From NCBI RefSeq assembly GCF_009770985.1, contig NZ_WSRW01000001.1:1116001-1180000 (forward strand): a DNA stretch of 64,000 nt, given 5' to 3'. Source of the stretch: Mucilaginibacter lacusdianchii. Its GTDB lineage: Bacteria > Bacteroidota > Bacteroidia > Sphingobacteriales > Sphingobacteriaceae. Under the pieces are notes generated by a model. That model was given only the letters and a program-made list of their open reading frames with translations, did no database searches and was not told the DNA's origin. Shown here one piece after another: positions 27,861 to 35,511 of this stretch. Made by a program: the position numbers and the translations under genes. Within the stretch, counting starts at the first letter, position 1. Each line of letters starts with the position of its first letter.

Positions 27861-30800
27861 ATGTCTTATCACGTTTCATTCATACAAAAAGGCTTATTGA
27901 TTATACTGTTAAGCTGTATGTGCCAGTTTGTAAGTGCGCAGAGTTACAATAATCTTGCTTTTCGTATTGATTCTTTAGCCAACATTGGCCGCCCGAAATC
28001 GGCTTTAATTGAAGTTGATAAATTGGAGCAACTAGCTCGTCAAAACAACAATGATGCCGCCCAACTGGTGAAGGTTACCTTGTATCGCAACCGGTTTCAG
28101 AGCTATATGCAAGAGGATGCTTTGGCTACAACCATAAACCGCTTAAAAACAGACATACAGAAATCAAATTTCCCGGTAAAGCCGGTTCTGCAATCGTTGC
28201 TGGCCGAAGTGTACTGGCAGTGTTACAAGGATAACCGCTGGGAAATAAGCAGGCGCAGCAGGCTGGAAAATTCAGAGTCCGATTTTACCCGCTGGGATAT
28301 ACAAACACTGCTTGAGCACGCCAGCCAATTATATCAAAGTTCATTACTCAGCTGGCAGCAAGAGCAGCAAACATCGGCTCAGGTATTCGATGCCGCTTTA
28401 ATTGGCGATAAAGGGACCCGCTATCTGCGCCCTACTTTGTACGATTTACTATTGCATCGTGCTCTCGATTTTTATCTGAGCGATGAAATTGATTTACCTA
28501 AAACGCGCAACCCGTTTAAAATAAACACTCCCCAGTTTTTTACCAATAGCCATACCTTTGCCAATTTAACCATCAACACTACTGATACCGCTTCTGTACT
28601 TTACAGGGGACTTTATTATCTGCAACAGGGCACGCAATTTCACTTAAAAGACAAAAACAGTGAAGCCCTTGCCGATTTAGATATCAAACGTTTAAAATTA
28701 ATTCATGACAAAGCATCTTTTGCTCAAAAAGATACCTTATACCTGCAGGCTTTAAAACAGGTAGCCACATCGGTAGCCGATAAGCCCATCAGCGCAGATG
28801 CGTTGGTACTTATTGGCGAGTATCATTATAATAAAGATAGCTTGGTTACAGCATTGTACTATTTACAAAAAGCAATCCAAACCTTTCCGCGCAGCCTAGG
28901 CGGACAAAACGCATTTCTGCTGATTAAAGATATAAAGCAACAAGAGTTAACCGCAACTGTTGAAGATGTAAATATGCCTGGCCACCCTTTACTGGCATTG
29001 CTGGAATACCGTAATCTAAATGCTATACGTTTTAAAATTTTTAAGCTTACAGAAGAGCACCATAGCCAGTTATTGAAACTGAATAAAGGCTATGATGGAA
29101 ACGGGCTGCAATCAAGCCCTAAATTATTGCAGTACCTGCAACGCATTAAGCCTGTTCAAAATGATTTTTTGACCCTGCCAGCCACACGTGATTATCACAA
29201 ACATCATGTAGAATTTAAAATTAACCCGCAAACTGCTGGCAATTATGTTTTACTGTTAGAAGATTCAGCACGAAACCAGCGGTTAACACAACTAGTAGCG
29301 TTTCAGCTCTCAAGCTTAGCTTACACCTCGCGCAGGCAGCCCAATGGCATACACGATATTAGAGTACTGCACCGCGAAACCGGTACGCCTTTAAAAGATG
29401 TACAAGTAATTATTTCTAACCGGGTTGAGAAAGGTAAAATATCTCAGAAGCATATCATTAGCCAAGGGCTTACTAACCAAGACGGGCAGTATATATTTAA
29501 ATCTGCGCAGAACTATTATGATATAGAGCTAAAGCAACAGAATGATTATCTGTTAAGAAAAGACACTTATACATCGGGCAGACAATACGATGACTACAAC
29601 AATTTGCCGGCTATTCACACCATCATTTTTACCGACCGGGAAATTTACAGGCCGGGGCAAACGGTATATTTTAAGGCCTTGCAACTGAAAAAATCAAAAG
29701 GCACCAATTCGCTGATGCCTAATCAGGCGATAGACATTTTTTTGACCGGACAGTATAACAAAAAACTGCAAACTCAAAGTTTACGCACCAACGAGTTTGG
29801 TTCCGCTGCAGGATCTTTTGTTTTGCCAACCAACTTACTAAACGGTAATTTCCAAATTGCTACAGCATTTGGCAGTGCAAACATCCGTATAGAAGAATAT
29901 AAAAGACCCACTTTTCAGGTAACGTTTTTACCTGTTAAACAAAGCTACCGGCTAAACGACACAGTGGTACTGCAAGGTAAGGTAACCGCCTTTTCGGGCT
30001 ACGGAATATCGCAAGCACGGGTAGCTTATCATATTAACTTGGATTATGACAACCCAAAACTCGTTGAAGATAAATACACAAAGGTTCCAGAATCTATTGA
30101 TGATTTCGAAACGGATACTGTAACTGCCGATAACAATGGCCTGTTTCAAATAAAATTTAAAGCCGAAAAGACCGAAGAAGACTATTCTCTAATTTACCAA
30201 TACCAAATTAATGCTACCGTAACAGACGGCAGCGGCGAAACACAAACCGCCGAACAAACGGTGAATGTGAGCCATCAGCCCGTTAAATTAGATATAAAAC
30301 TTCCCAAAAAGCTAACAACTCAATCAGAAGATATAGTACCCCTAAAGTTTATCAATCTCAACGATCAGCTTTTACCGGGCAACATTAAAGTGAGGGTATA
30401 TGCGCTGAGCCATCCGCCGCAGGTATTCAAGTCCCGCTTATGGGAGGTGCCGGATTTAACTCTTTTAAGCCACGATGATTTTAAAGCAAACTTTCCTGAT
30501 TATGCCTATCAGCAGGAAGATGATGTTACCAAATGGCATAAAGCCGGTTTAATACTTACAAAAGAATTTACTGCCGATACCATACAAGCACCTGTGTTAA
30601 ACCTACAGGAACTGCACCACCAACCATCGGGCACCTACCAGGTTATCATCAGTGGAAGAAGCTTAGAGGGTGATACGGTACAGTTGATACAATACCTGCA
30701 AGTGATTAAAGAGCCTGCACCCGCTCAAAACATAAAGGATTGGGTAACTCCCCTGTCTGCTACTATATATAAAGGAGGGCTGGCAGAGTTTAGGATAGGT

Positions 30801-33800
30801 ATCAACCAACAAGCAACTGTGCTGATGGAAAGATACGACGGCAATAAGCTATTATCAGCCGAGTGGCTGAAGCTGAATGGCATCAATCAGCAAAGTATTA
30901 AAGTAGCATCTATGGCCGGTAAAAACAGTATTCAGGTACAGTTTTTAATGATTAAAGACAACCGGTTGTATACCTCTTACCAAAATATTACAGTAACCGA
31001 TACCAGTAAAAAGCTGCCTATACGGTTACTTACTTACCGCAACAAGTTGCAACCCGGCCAAAAAGAACAATGGCGTTTGCAGGTAGGAAACAATGGCCCG
31101 TCAAAAGAAATGGCCGAAATGGTGGCAACCTTGTACGATGCAGCGCTGGATAAAATTACCCCGGCAACCAGTTGGGCTTACGACCTAAACCAGACGCCTC
31201 ATTTGCCCGACTATTTTACCTGGGACGACACTGAGCTAACTGATATTGCCGAAAGTGAGAAAACCCGCATTTACTTTGAAACACCTCCCATTACTACAGA
31301 GCGCCAGTACGAAGCGCTGGGTTTAGCCAGCTACGAATACTATTATTCGCAATATATTGAACGAACCAGACATTTAAAAAATGCCGCCCTAAGCGATAAG
31401 TCACTGGCCGCGCTATACTTAAAAAACGCGAGGCTAGTTAATAACGGATATGATGTGATTGGCTTGGTTGCAGATGCAGATATCGGTCTTGGTTTACCCA
31501 ATGTGATAGTTAGGATTAAAAACAACAGGATTACCACCCGTTCTAATTCATCAGGATATTTCAGAATTAAAGTACCTAATCGTGCCATACTTCAATTTAC
31601 CCATCCCTATTACCAAGCCACCGAGGCATCAACGCAGCCCGGTGAGCGGCTTACCATTATGTTAAAAAGAAAATTAGTAGACCTTGTAACTGCCGACCCA
31701 GGCCAAAAGTCTATTAAAGGTGACCCAACCCAAACAGTACGTATTGATGAGCCTGTTGGCAATGCACCGGTAAGCTATGCTGTAGCCGAAAGTAACGCAT
31801 ATGGTTATATGAATAAGCCACTGGCTAAGCAAGTGGCTTTTCCGCCACCTATTACAAAACAGGATGAGCAGATACGCGAAAAAGAGCCTCCTATTCAGCA
31901 AGATTTAAACTCGGCAGAGCCAGCTTTCAGGTTAACTAAACCCATCACCCTACGCAAAAGCTTTAACGAAACGGCGTTCTTTTACCCGCAACTACACACC
32001 GATGAAAAAGGGCAAATACTAATGGATTTTACTATGCCCGATGCCTTAACCCGCTGGCATTTCAAAGCCTTTGCACATACACAAAGTTTGACTGCCGGAA
32101 CGATAGAGCATGAGGCTGTAACGCAAAAGCAACTGATGATTAGCGCTAACATGCCACGCTTTTTAAGAGAAGGCGATACTATAACAGTATCGGCCCGTTT
32201 GGTTAATCTTACGCCTCAAACACTGAAAGGCCATGTGCAACTACAATGGCTTAATGCTATTAATCAGCAACCAGTTAATCTACTATTGAAACCACAGCAA
32301 GGCCAACAGGCATTTAACATTGCCGGTAATAGCACTAAGGCCACAAGCTTTACACTTATTGTACCTTCTGGCTTAGATGCGGTTACCTACCGGTTAACAG
32401 CAGAAAGTGCCGAGCATACCGATGGCGAAGAAAACACATTACCTATACTTAGCAACCGGATGCTGGTTACCGAATCTGTGCCTATGCTGGTACGCGCCGG
32501 CCAAACCCGCAACTTTACGTTAGATAAGATGGTACAGCCGCAAAGCACTACCCTTCAAAGCAAAACACTAACCTTAGAATATACGCAAAGCCCGGCATGG
32601 TATGCCATACAGGCCATGCCATACTTAATAGAATTTCCATACGAGTGTGCCGAGCAAACTTTTAGCCGGTATTTCGCCAATAGCTTGGCGGCGGCCGTCA
32701 TCAGCCATAATCCGCAAATCAGCAAAGTGTTTGACCGCTGGAAATCTGGCGATGGCAAAGCTTTCCTATCAAACCTGGAAAAAAATCCTGAGTTGAAAAC
32801 TATTCTGCTGGAAGAAACACCTTGGCTGCACGACGCACAGGATGAACAAGAACAGCACAAGCGCATTGCTTTATTATTTGATATAAATAAATTGGCTTAT
32901 GAGCAAGATGAGGCCTTAAGTAAACTATTGAAAATGCAATTGCCAGACGGAGGCTTTCCGTGGTTTGGCGGCAATCGTACCAACCGTTACATCACCCAGC
33001 ACATCATTGCCGGTGTAGGCCAGTTACAGCATATTAAACCCAATGACAAATTAAAGGCAGTCAGCGAAAAAGCCCTCGCTTATCTGGACAAGCGGCTGCT
33101 GAATGATGCATCAGCTGAAGTAAAAAACAGCAAATTGCGCGCGCCGCAGGCACTTAACCCTATACAGGTGCATGCATGGTATGCCCGCAGTTATTATGAA
33201 AAAGCTAAAATAGGTCCATCACTTAATACCGTACTGCAGGCTTACCTGAATTTAGCCGCAAGGCAATGGCAAACGCAAAACTTTTATGAGCAAGGGCTAA
33301 TTGCATTAACACTGCACCGGTATAATCACGCAGAAGAAGCTAAACAAATTGTACGCTCGTTACTGGAAACTGCACAGCAATCTGACGAAATGGGCATGTA
33401 CTGGTCAAAAAACCGCAGAGGCTGGTTCTGGTACGAATCGCCTGTTGAAACGCAATCGCTCATGATTGAACTGTTTACCGAAATGGGCAATAATGCTAAA
33501 GCCGTTAATGAAATGAAGATATGGCTGCTGCGCAATAAGCAAACGCATAACTGGGCCACTACTAAAGCCACTGCAGCCGCATGCTATGCCTTGCTGATGC
33601 GCGGTGCTGACAATCTGTTAAATTCAATGCAAGGCACTGAGATAAAATTAGGAGGTCAGTTGCTAAGCCAGTTAAAGCCAAATTTGCAAGCTGATGCCGG
33701 TACTGGTTATATTAAAGCCACGTTTACAGATGAGCAGATTAAACCAGCACTAGCCAATGCACAGGTAACCAATAAGAGCAAAACAATAAGTTGGGGCGCG

Positions 33801-34274
33801 TTACACTGGCAGTATACAGAGCAGATGGATAAAATCTCTTCATCAAACACCGACTTACATCTGGAACGTAAGTATTTCATTGTAACGCATGACAGTGCAG
33901 GTGAAGTTCTTACAGCAATAGACGCGCAGCATCAACCTAAAACAGGTGATTTGTTAAAGGTGGTAGTATATTTAAAAGCAGAGCGCGATTATGAATACAT
34001 TCACCTGAAAGATATGCGCCCGGCTGGTACAGAACCTGTAGATATACTTTCGGCCGCTAAATATCAGGATGGCTTATACTATTACCAGGTAAGCCGAGAT
34101 GTGGCTACCAATTTCTTTATCGACCGGTTAAACAAGGGCAGCTATGTACTCGAATATAGTTTAAGGGCAGTACAACCCGGAAACTTTGCCACTGGTATCA
34201 GCACCGTACAAAGCATGTATGCGCCTGAATTTAATGCCCATACAGCCGGAAGCAGGTTGCACATAAAACCTTAA
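27861..34274 (+). CDS. Very long alpha-2-macroglobulin family protein with intact thioester
   Basis: Secreted or envelope-bound protease trap. ATG 27861 gives a good signal peptide (MSYHVSFIQKGLLIILLSC, ending in FVSAQ); a longer frame starts with TTG. The 2137-residue product has a TPR-like helical N-terminal region (about 30-390) and MG-type beta domains. These include the MG2-like block IFTDREIYRPGQTVYFKA near 590. A carboxypeptidase-regulatory-like insert is at about 1200-1270 (GLPNVIVRIKNNRITTRSN). The A2M block FNETAFFYPQLHTDEKG is near 1370, and an alpha/alpha toroid thioester domain has CAEQ at Cys1596-Gln1599. A receptor-binding-like C-terminus follows. The CxEQ motif means the thioester can form. 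The lipoprotein gene follows after 9 bp. The family lies between WYL and Ro60 genes here; whether that is functional is open. Confidence 0.92.
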   Translation: MSYHVSFIQKGLLIILLSCMCQFVSAQSYNNLAFRIDSLANIGRPKSALIEVDKLEQLARQNNNDAAQLVKVTLYRNRFQSYMQEDALATTINRLKTDIQKSNFPVKPVLQSLLAEVYWQCYKDNRWEISRRSRLENSESDFTRWDIQTLLEHASQLYQSSLLSWQQEQQTSAQVFDAALIGDKGTRYLRPTLYDLLLHRALDFYLSDEIDLPKTRNPFKINTPQFFTNSHTFANLTINTTDTASVLYRGLYYLQQGTQFHLKDKNSEALADLDIKRLKLIHDKASFAQKDTLYLQALKQVATSVADKPISADALVLIGEYHYNKDSLVTALYYLQKAIQTFPRSLGGQNAFLLIKDIKQQELTATVEDVNMPGHPLLALLEYRNLNAIRFKIFKLTEEHHSQLLKLNKGYDGNGLQSSPKLLQYLQRIKPVQNDFLTLPATRDYHKHHVEFKINPQTAGNYVLLLEDSARNQRLTQLVAFQLSSLAYTSRRQPNGIHDIRVLHRETGTPLKDVQVIISNRVEKGKISQKHIISQGLTNQDGQYIFKSAQNYYDIELKQQNDYLLRKDTYTSGRQYDDYNNLPAIHTIIFTDREIYRPGQTVYFKALQLKKSKGTNSLMPNQAIDIFLTGQYNKKLQTQSLRTNEFGSAAGSFVLPTNLLNGNFQIATAFGSANIRIEEYKRPTFQVTFLPVKQSYRLNDTVVLQGKVTAFSGYGISQARVAYHINLDYDNPKLVEDKYTKVPESIDDFETDTVTADNNGLFQIKFKAEKTEEDYSLIYQYQINATVTDGSGETQTAEQTVNVSHQPVKLDIKLPKKLTTQSEDIVPLKFINLNDQLLPGNIKVRVYALSHPPQVFKSRLWEVPDLTLLSHDDFKANFPDYAYQQEDDVTKWHKAGLILTKEFTADTIQAPVLNLQELHHQPSGTYQVIISGRSLEGDTVQLIQYLQVIKEPAPAQNIKDWVTPLSATIYKGGLAEFRIGINQQATVLMERYDGNKLLSAEWLKLNGINQQSIKVASMAGKNSIQVQFLMIKDNRLYTSYQNITVTDTSKKLPIRLLTYRNKLQPGQKEQWRLQVGNNGPSKEMAEMVATLYDAALDKITPATSWAYDLNQTPHLPDYFTWDDTELTDIAESEKTRIYFETPPITTERQYEALGLASYEYYYSQYIERTRHLKNAALSDKSLAALYLKNARLVNNGYDVIGLVADADIGLGLPNVIVRIKNNRITTRSNSSGYFRIKVPNRAILQFTHPYYQATEASTQPGERLTIMLKRKLVDLVTADPGQKSIKGDPTQTVRIDEPVGNAPVSYAVAESNAYGYMNKPLAKQVAFPPPITKQDEQIREKEPPIQQDLNSAEPAFRLTKPITLRKSFNETAFFYPQLHTDEKGQILMDFTMPDALTRWHFKAFAHTQSLTAGTIEHEAVTQKQLMISANMPRFLREGDTITVSARLVNLTPQTLKGHVQLQWLNAINQQPVNLLLKPQQGQQAFNIAGNSTKATSFTLIVPSGLDAVTYRLTAESAEHTDGEENTLPILSNRMLVTESVPMLVRAGQTRNFTLDKMVQPQSTTLQSKTLTLEYTQSPAWYAIQAMPYLIEFPYECAEQTFSRYFANSLAAAVISHNPQISKVFDRWKSGDGKAFLSNLEKNPELKTILLEETPWLHDAQDEQEQHKRIALLFDINKLAYEQDEALSKLLKMQLPDGGFPWFGGNRTNRYITQHIIAGVGQLQHIKPNDKLKAVSEKALAYLDKRLLNDASAEVKNSKLRAPQALNPIQVHAWYARSYYEKAKIGPSLNTVLQAYLNLAARQWQTQNFYEQGLIALTLHRYNHAEEAKQIVRSLLETAQQSDEMGMYWSKNRRGWFWYESPVETQSLMIELFTEMGNNAKAVNEMKIWLLRNKQTHNWATTKATAAACYALLMRGADNLLNSMQGTEIKLGGQLLSQLKPNLQADAGTGYIKATFTDEQIKPALANAQVTNKSKTISWGALHWQYTEQMDKISSSNTDLHLERKYFIVTHDSAGEVLTAIDAQHQPKTGDLLKVVVYLKAERDYEYIHLKDMRPAGTEPVDILSAAKYQDGLYYYQVSRDVATNFFIDRLNKGSYVLEYSLRAVQPGNFATGISTVQSMYAPEFNAHTAGSRLHIKP

Positions 34275-34283
34275 ACCACGGCT

Positions 34284-34889
34284 ATGAAAAATGCAATAGC
34301 CATAATGGGTATAATATTCTTATTAACTGTCATGACAAGCTGCAGTAATTTTCAACTGGGCTGGCTTACCATGGACTTGGGTAGTTACCTGATTGATTTC
34401 CCGCGAGGATTCAGGTTAAAACCGGAGCGTGGTATTGACTCTGATGTGGGTAATTTTGTGAGCAAGGATATGACACTAGGCTATGATTATGGTGCTTACT
34501 CCGATACCTTAGTTGCCAATACCCAAGAATATATAAAACAAGGCTGGTGGAAAGATGCTGCTATAATGATGTATCTGAACAAGCTTAAATATCCGGATGT
34601 AGATTGGGTTGAAACCAGCGTTTTAAATGTAAGGCCATCCGTTAAGACAGACAGTGCTTTTGCCGAAGGATGTGATTACATAGCCAATTGCGCATACCGT
34701 AAATTCCGCTTTCAGTTACCTATAACCATTCCTCAGGAAATAAAAGATCATAATGTAATTGTAGATACCGTTGATCATCACTACCGCCGTTTGGTATGGC
34801 CTAAGCCTGGCAAGAAAGGCATTACCGGTGTGTATATGCGCGATGAAAGGGAAACAGGTTTAATAGCATGCAATACCCGGCATGGGTAA
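34284..34889 (+). CDS. Lipoprotein encoded with the alpha-2-macroglobulin
   Basis: The 201-residue product has a lipoprotein signal (MKNAIAIMGIIFLLTVMTSC, lipobox Cys20) and a soluble domain I do not recognise, with FPRGFRLKPERGIDSDVGN and a C-terminal LVWPKPGKKGITGVYMRDER. Nine bases separate it from the alpha-2-macroglobulin stop, so the two should be co-translated and the lipoprotein may tether or assist that protein. In proteobacteria the alpha-2-macroglobulin partner is a penicillin-binding protein; there is none here. Confidence 0.75.
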   Translation: MKNAIAIMGIIFLLTVMTSCSNFQLGWLTMDLGSYLIDFPRGFRLKPERGIDSDVGNFVSKDMTLGYDYGAYSDTLVANTQEYIKQGWWKDAAIMMYLNKLKYPDVDWVETSVLNVRPSVKTDSAFAEGCDYIANCAYRKFRFQLPITIPQEIKDHNVIVDTVDHHYRRLVWPKPGKKGITGVYMRDERETGLIACNTRHG

Positions 34890-35009
34890 TTGCTGGCCAC
34901 AATTTAACACCACAACAGCAATCGCTGGCACTTAAAATATTCAGAACGTTACGGCCTAAACAACAATAGCTAATATTATGTCGGTTTAGGGTAGATTTAT
35001 AAAAGATAA

Positions 35010-35088
35010 AAAGAGGAGCAACAAGCAGGCAGCGACTATAAATTTTTTTTAAGAAAACGAAGTAACGCGGCCTTACGGCATCCTCTTT
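35010..35088 (-). ncRNA. Y-RNA-like unit 4 (short, no tRNA module)
   Basis: Closing stem AAAGAGGA (35088-35081) with TCCTCTTT (35017-35010), 8 bp, followed on the RNA by T-rich sequence. The unit carries the conserved 23-nt block TGCCGTA-N8-TTACTTCG (35080-35058) and the 3'-strand GTTGC just inside the closing stem. GCC-GTAA-GGC could form a small GNRA hairpin within it. The centre holds a run of eight A. It is the last and shortest of four tandem units downstream of the Ro60 gene; I infer a Ro60-binding Y RNA. The 34890-35009 spacer before the lipoprotein stop shows nothing else. Confidence 0.6.
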
Positions 35089-35094
35089 ATGAGG

Positions 35095-35224
35095 TTAAGG
35101 GCAATAACCGATATACGTATGGCTAAACAGCTTTCTGCTCTACCCAAACTGAGCTACACTGCACAAGTGCAATGACCGGACTCGAACCGGCGACACGAAG
35201 TAGCGTACATCTACGGCACCTTAA
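35095..35224 (-). ncRNA. Y-RNA-like unit 3 with a circularly permuted tRNA module
   Basis: Closing stem TTAAGG/CCTTAA (35224-35219 with 35100-35095), then CCG/CGG and ATGTAC/GTATAT. Within this, 35204-35130 folds as a 75-nt tRNA in permuted order. The order is 5' half of an anticodon-like stem (GCT-AC-TTC), a 5-nt variable loop, T arm GCCGG TTCGAGT CCGGT, 3' acceptor half CATTGCA, a CTTG cap, 5' acceptor half TGCAGTG, TA, D arm GCTC AGTTTGGGTA GAGC, A, GAAAGC. Acceptor pairs are 7 of 7 with one G-U. This matches what is known of YrlA-type Y RNAs, whose effector module mimics tRNA. The T and D loops make sense only on the minus strand, which is also the Ro60 strand. Confidence 0.8.
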
Positions 35225-35242
35225 TGTTGTATATCCCGACTA

Positions 35243-35340
35243 AAAGGAAGGGGTAAATGCAATGAGCTACTTTTACCTGCACGTAAACAAAGTTCCGACT
35301 ACAGATCCAACGAAGCAATGCTCATTTACGCCACCTTCTT
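35243..35340 (-). ncRNA. Y-RNA-like unit 2
   Basis: The ends pair: GGTGGCGTAAATGAGC (35335-35320) against GCTCATTGCATTTACC (35267-35252), with 7 bp, a symmetrical 4-nt internal loop and 5 bp (two G-U). Outer AAGAA pairs partly with the following CCTTCC. It has the conserved block as GGCGTA-N8-TTGCTTCG (35333-35311). The centre folds as small hairpins (for example TTTAC GTGCAG GTAAA) and lacks T-loop or D-loop signatures. Confidence 0.6.
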
Positions 35341-35343
35341 ATT

Positions 35344-35470
35344 ATAAAGAGCAACAGGCGATTCGGGCCGGGGGACCGCTTTTGGGACTCGAACCCACAG
35401 CACGGCTTGCACCACACTGCCCTCCCCCATCCAATGGTAGCGAAGTAACCCGTTTCTACGGCATCCTTAT
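35344..35470 (-). ncRNA. Y-RNA-like unit 1 with an anticodon-less tRNA-like fold
   Basis: Closing stem ATAAGGA/TCTTTAT (35470-35464 with 35350-35344) and the conserved block TGCCGTA-N8-TTACTTCG (35463-35441), with GTTGC on the 3' strand. Inside, 35429-35369 forms a tRNA-like element in normal order. It has acceptor TGGGGGA/TCCCCCG, a D-like hairpin GGC AGTGTGGTGCAA GCC with GG in its loop, no anticodon arm, and a T hairpin with TGGG TTCGAGT CCCA. Nearest unit to the Ro60 stop codon (42 bp). The product could be recognised by tRNA-modifying enzymes but could not decode. Confidence 0.7.
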
Positions 35471-35483
35471 TTTTTAATTTCAA

Positions 35484-35508
35484 GTATGAGCATGCCATGT
35501 GCCCATAC
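35484..35508 (-). other. Hairpin between the Ro60 stop and the Y-RNA array
   Basis: GTATG-G-GCA and TGC-T-CATAC pair around a 7-nt loop, directly after the Ro60 stop codon on the minus strand. It has no T run, so it could be a processing site separating the mRNA from the RNA array rather than a terminator. Confidence 0.45.
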
Positions 35509-35511
35509 TAT

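Noticed and set aside
34890..35009. A fifth Y-RNA unit near a TTACGGCC sequence at about 34949
   Set aside because: Only part of the 23-nt block is present and I found no closing stem.
35262..35477. 71-codon plus-strand frame in the Y-RNA region
   Set aside because: It is antisense to units 1 and 2; the apparent coding comes from structured RNA sequence.
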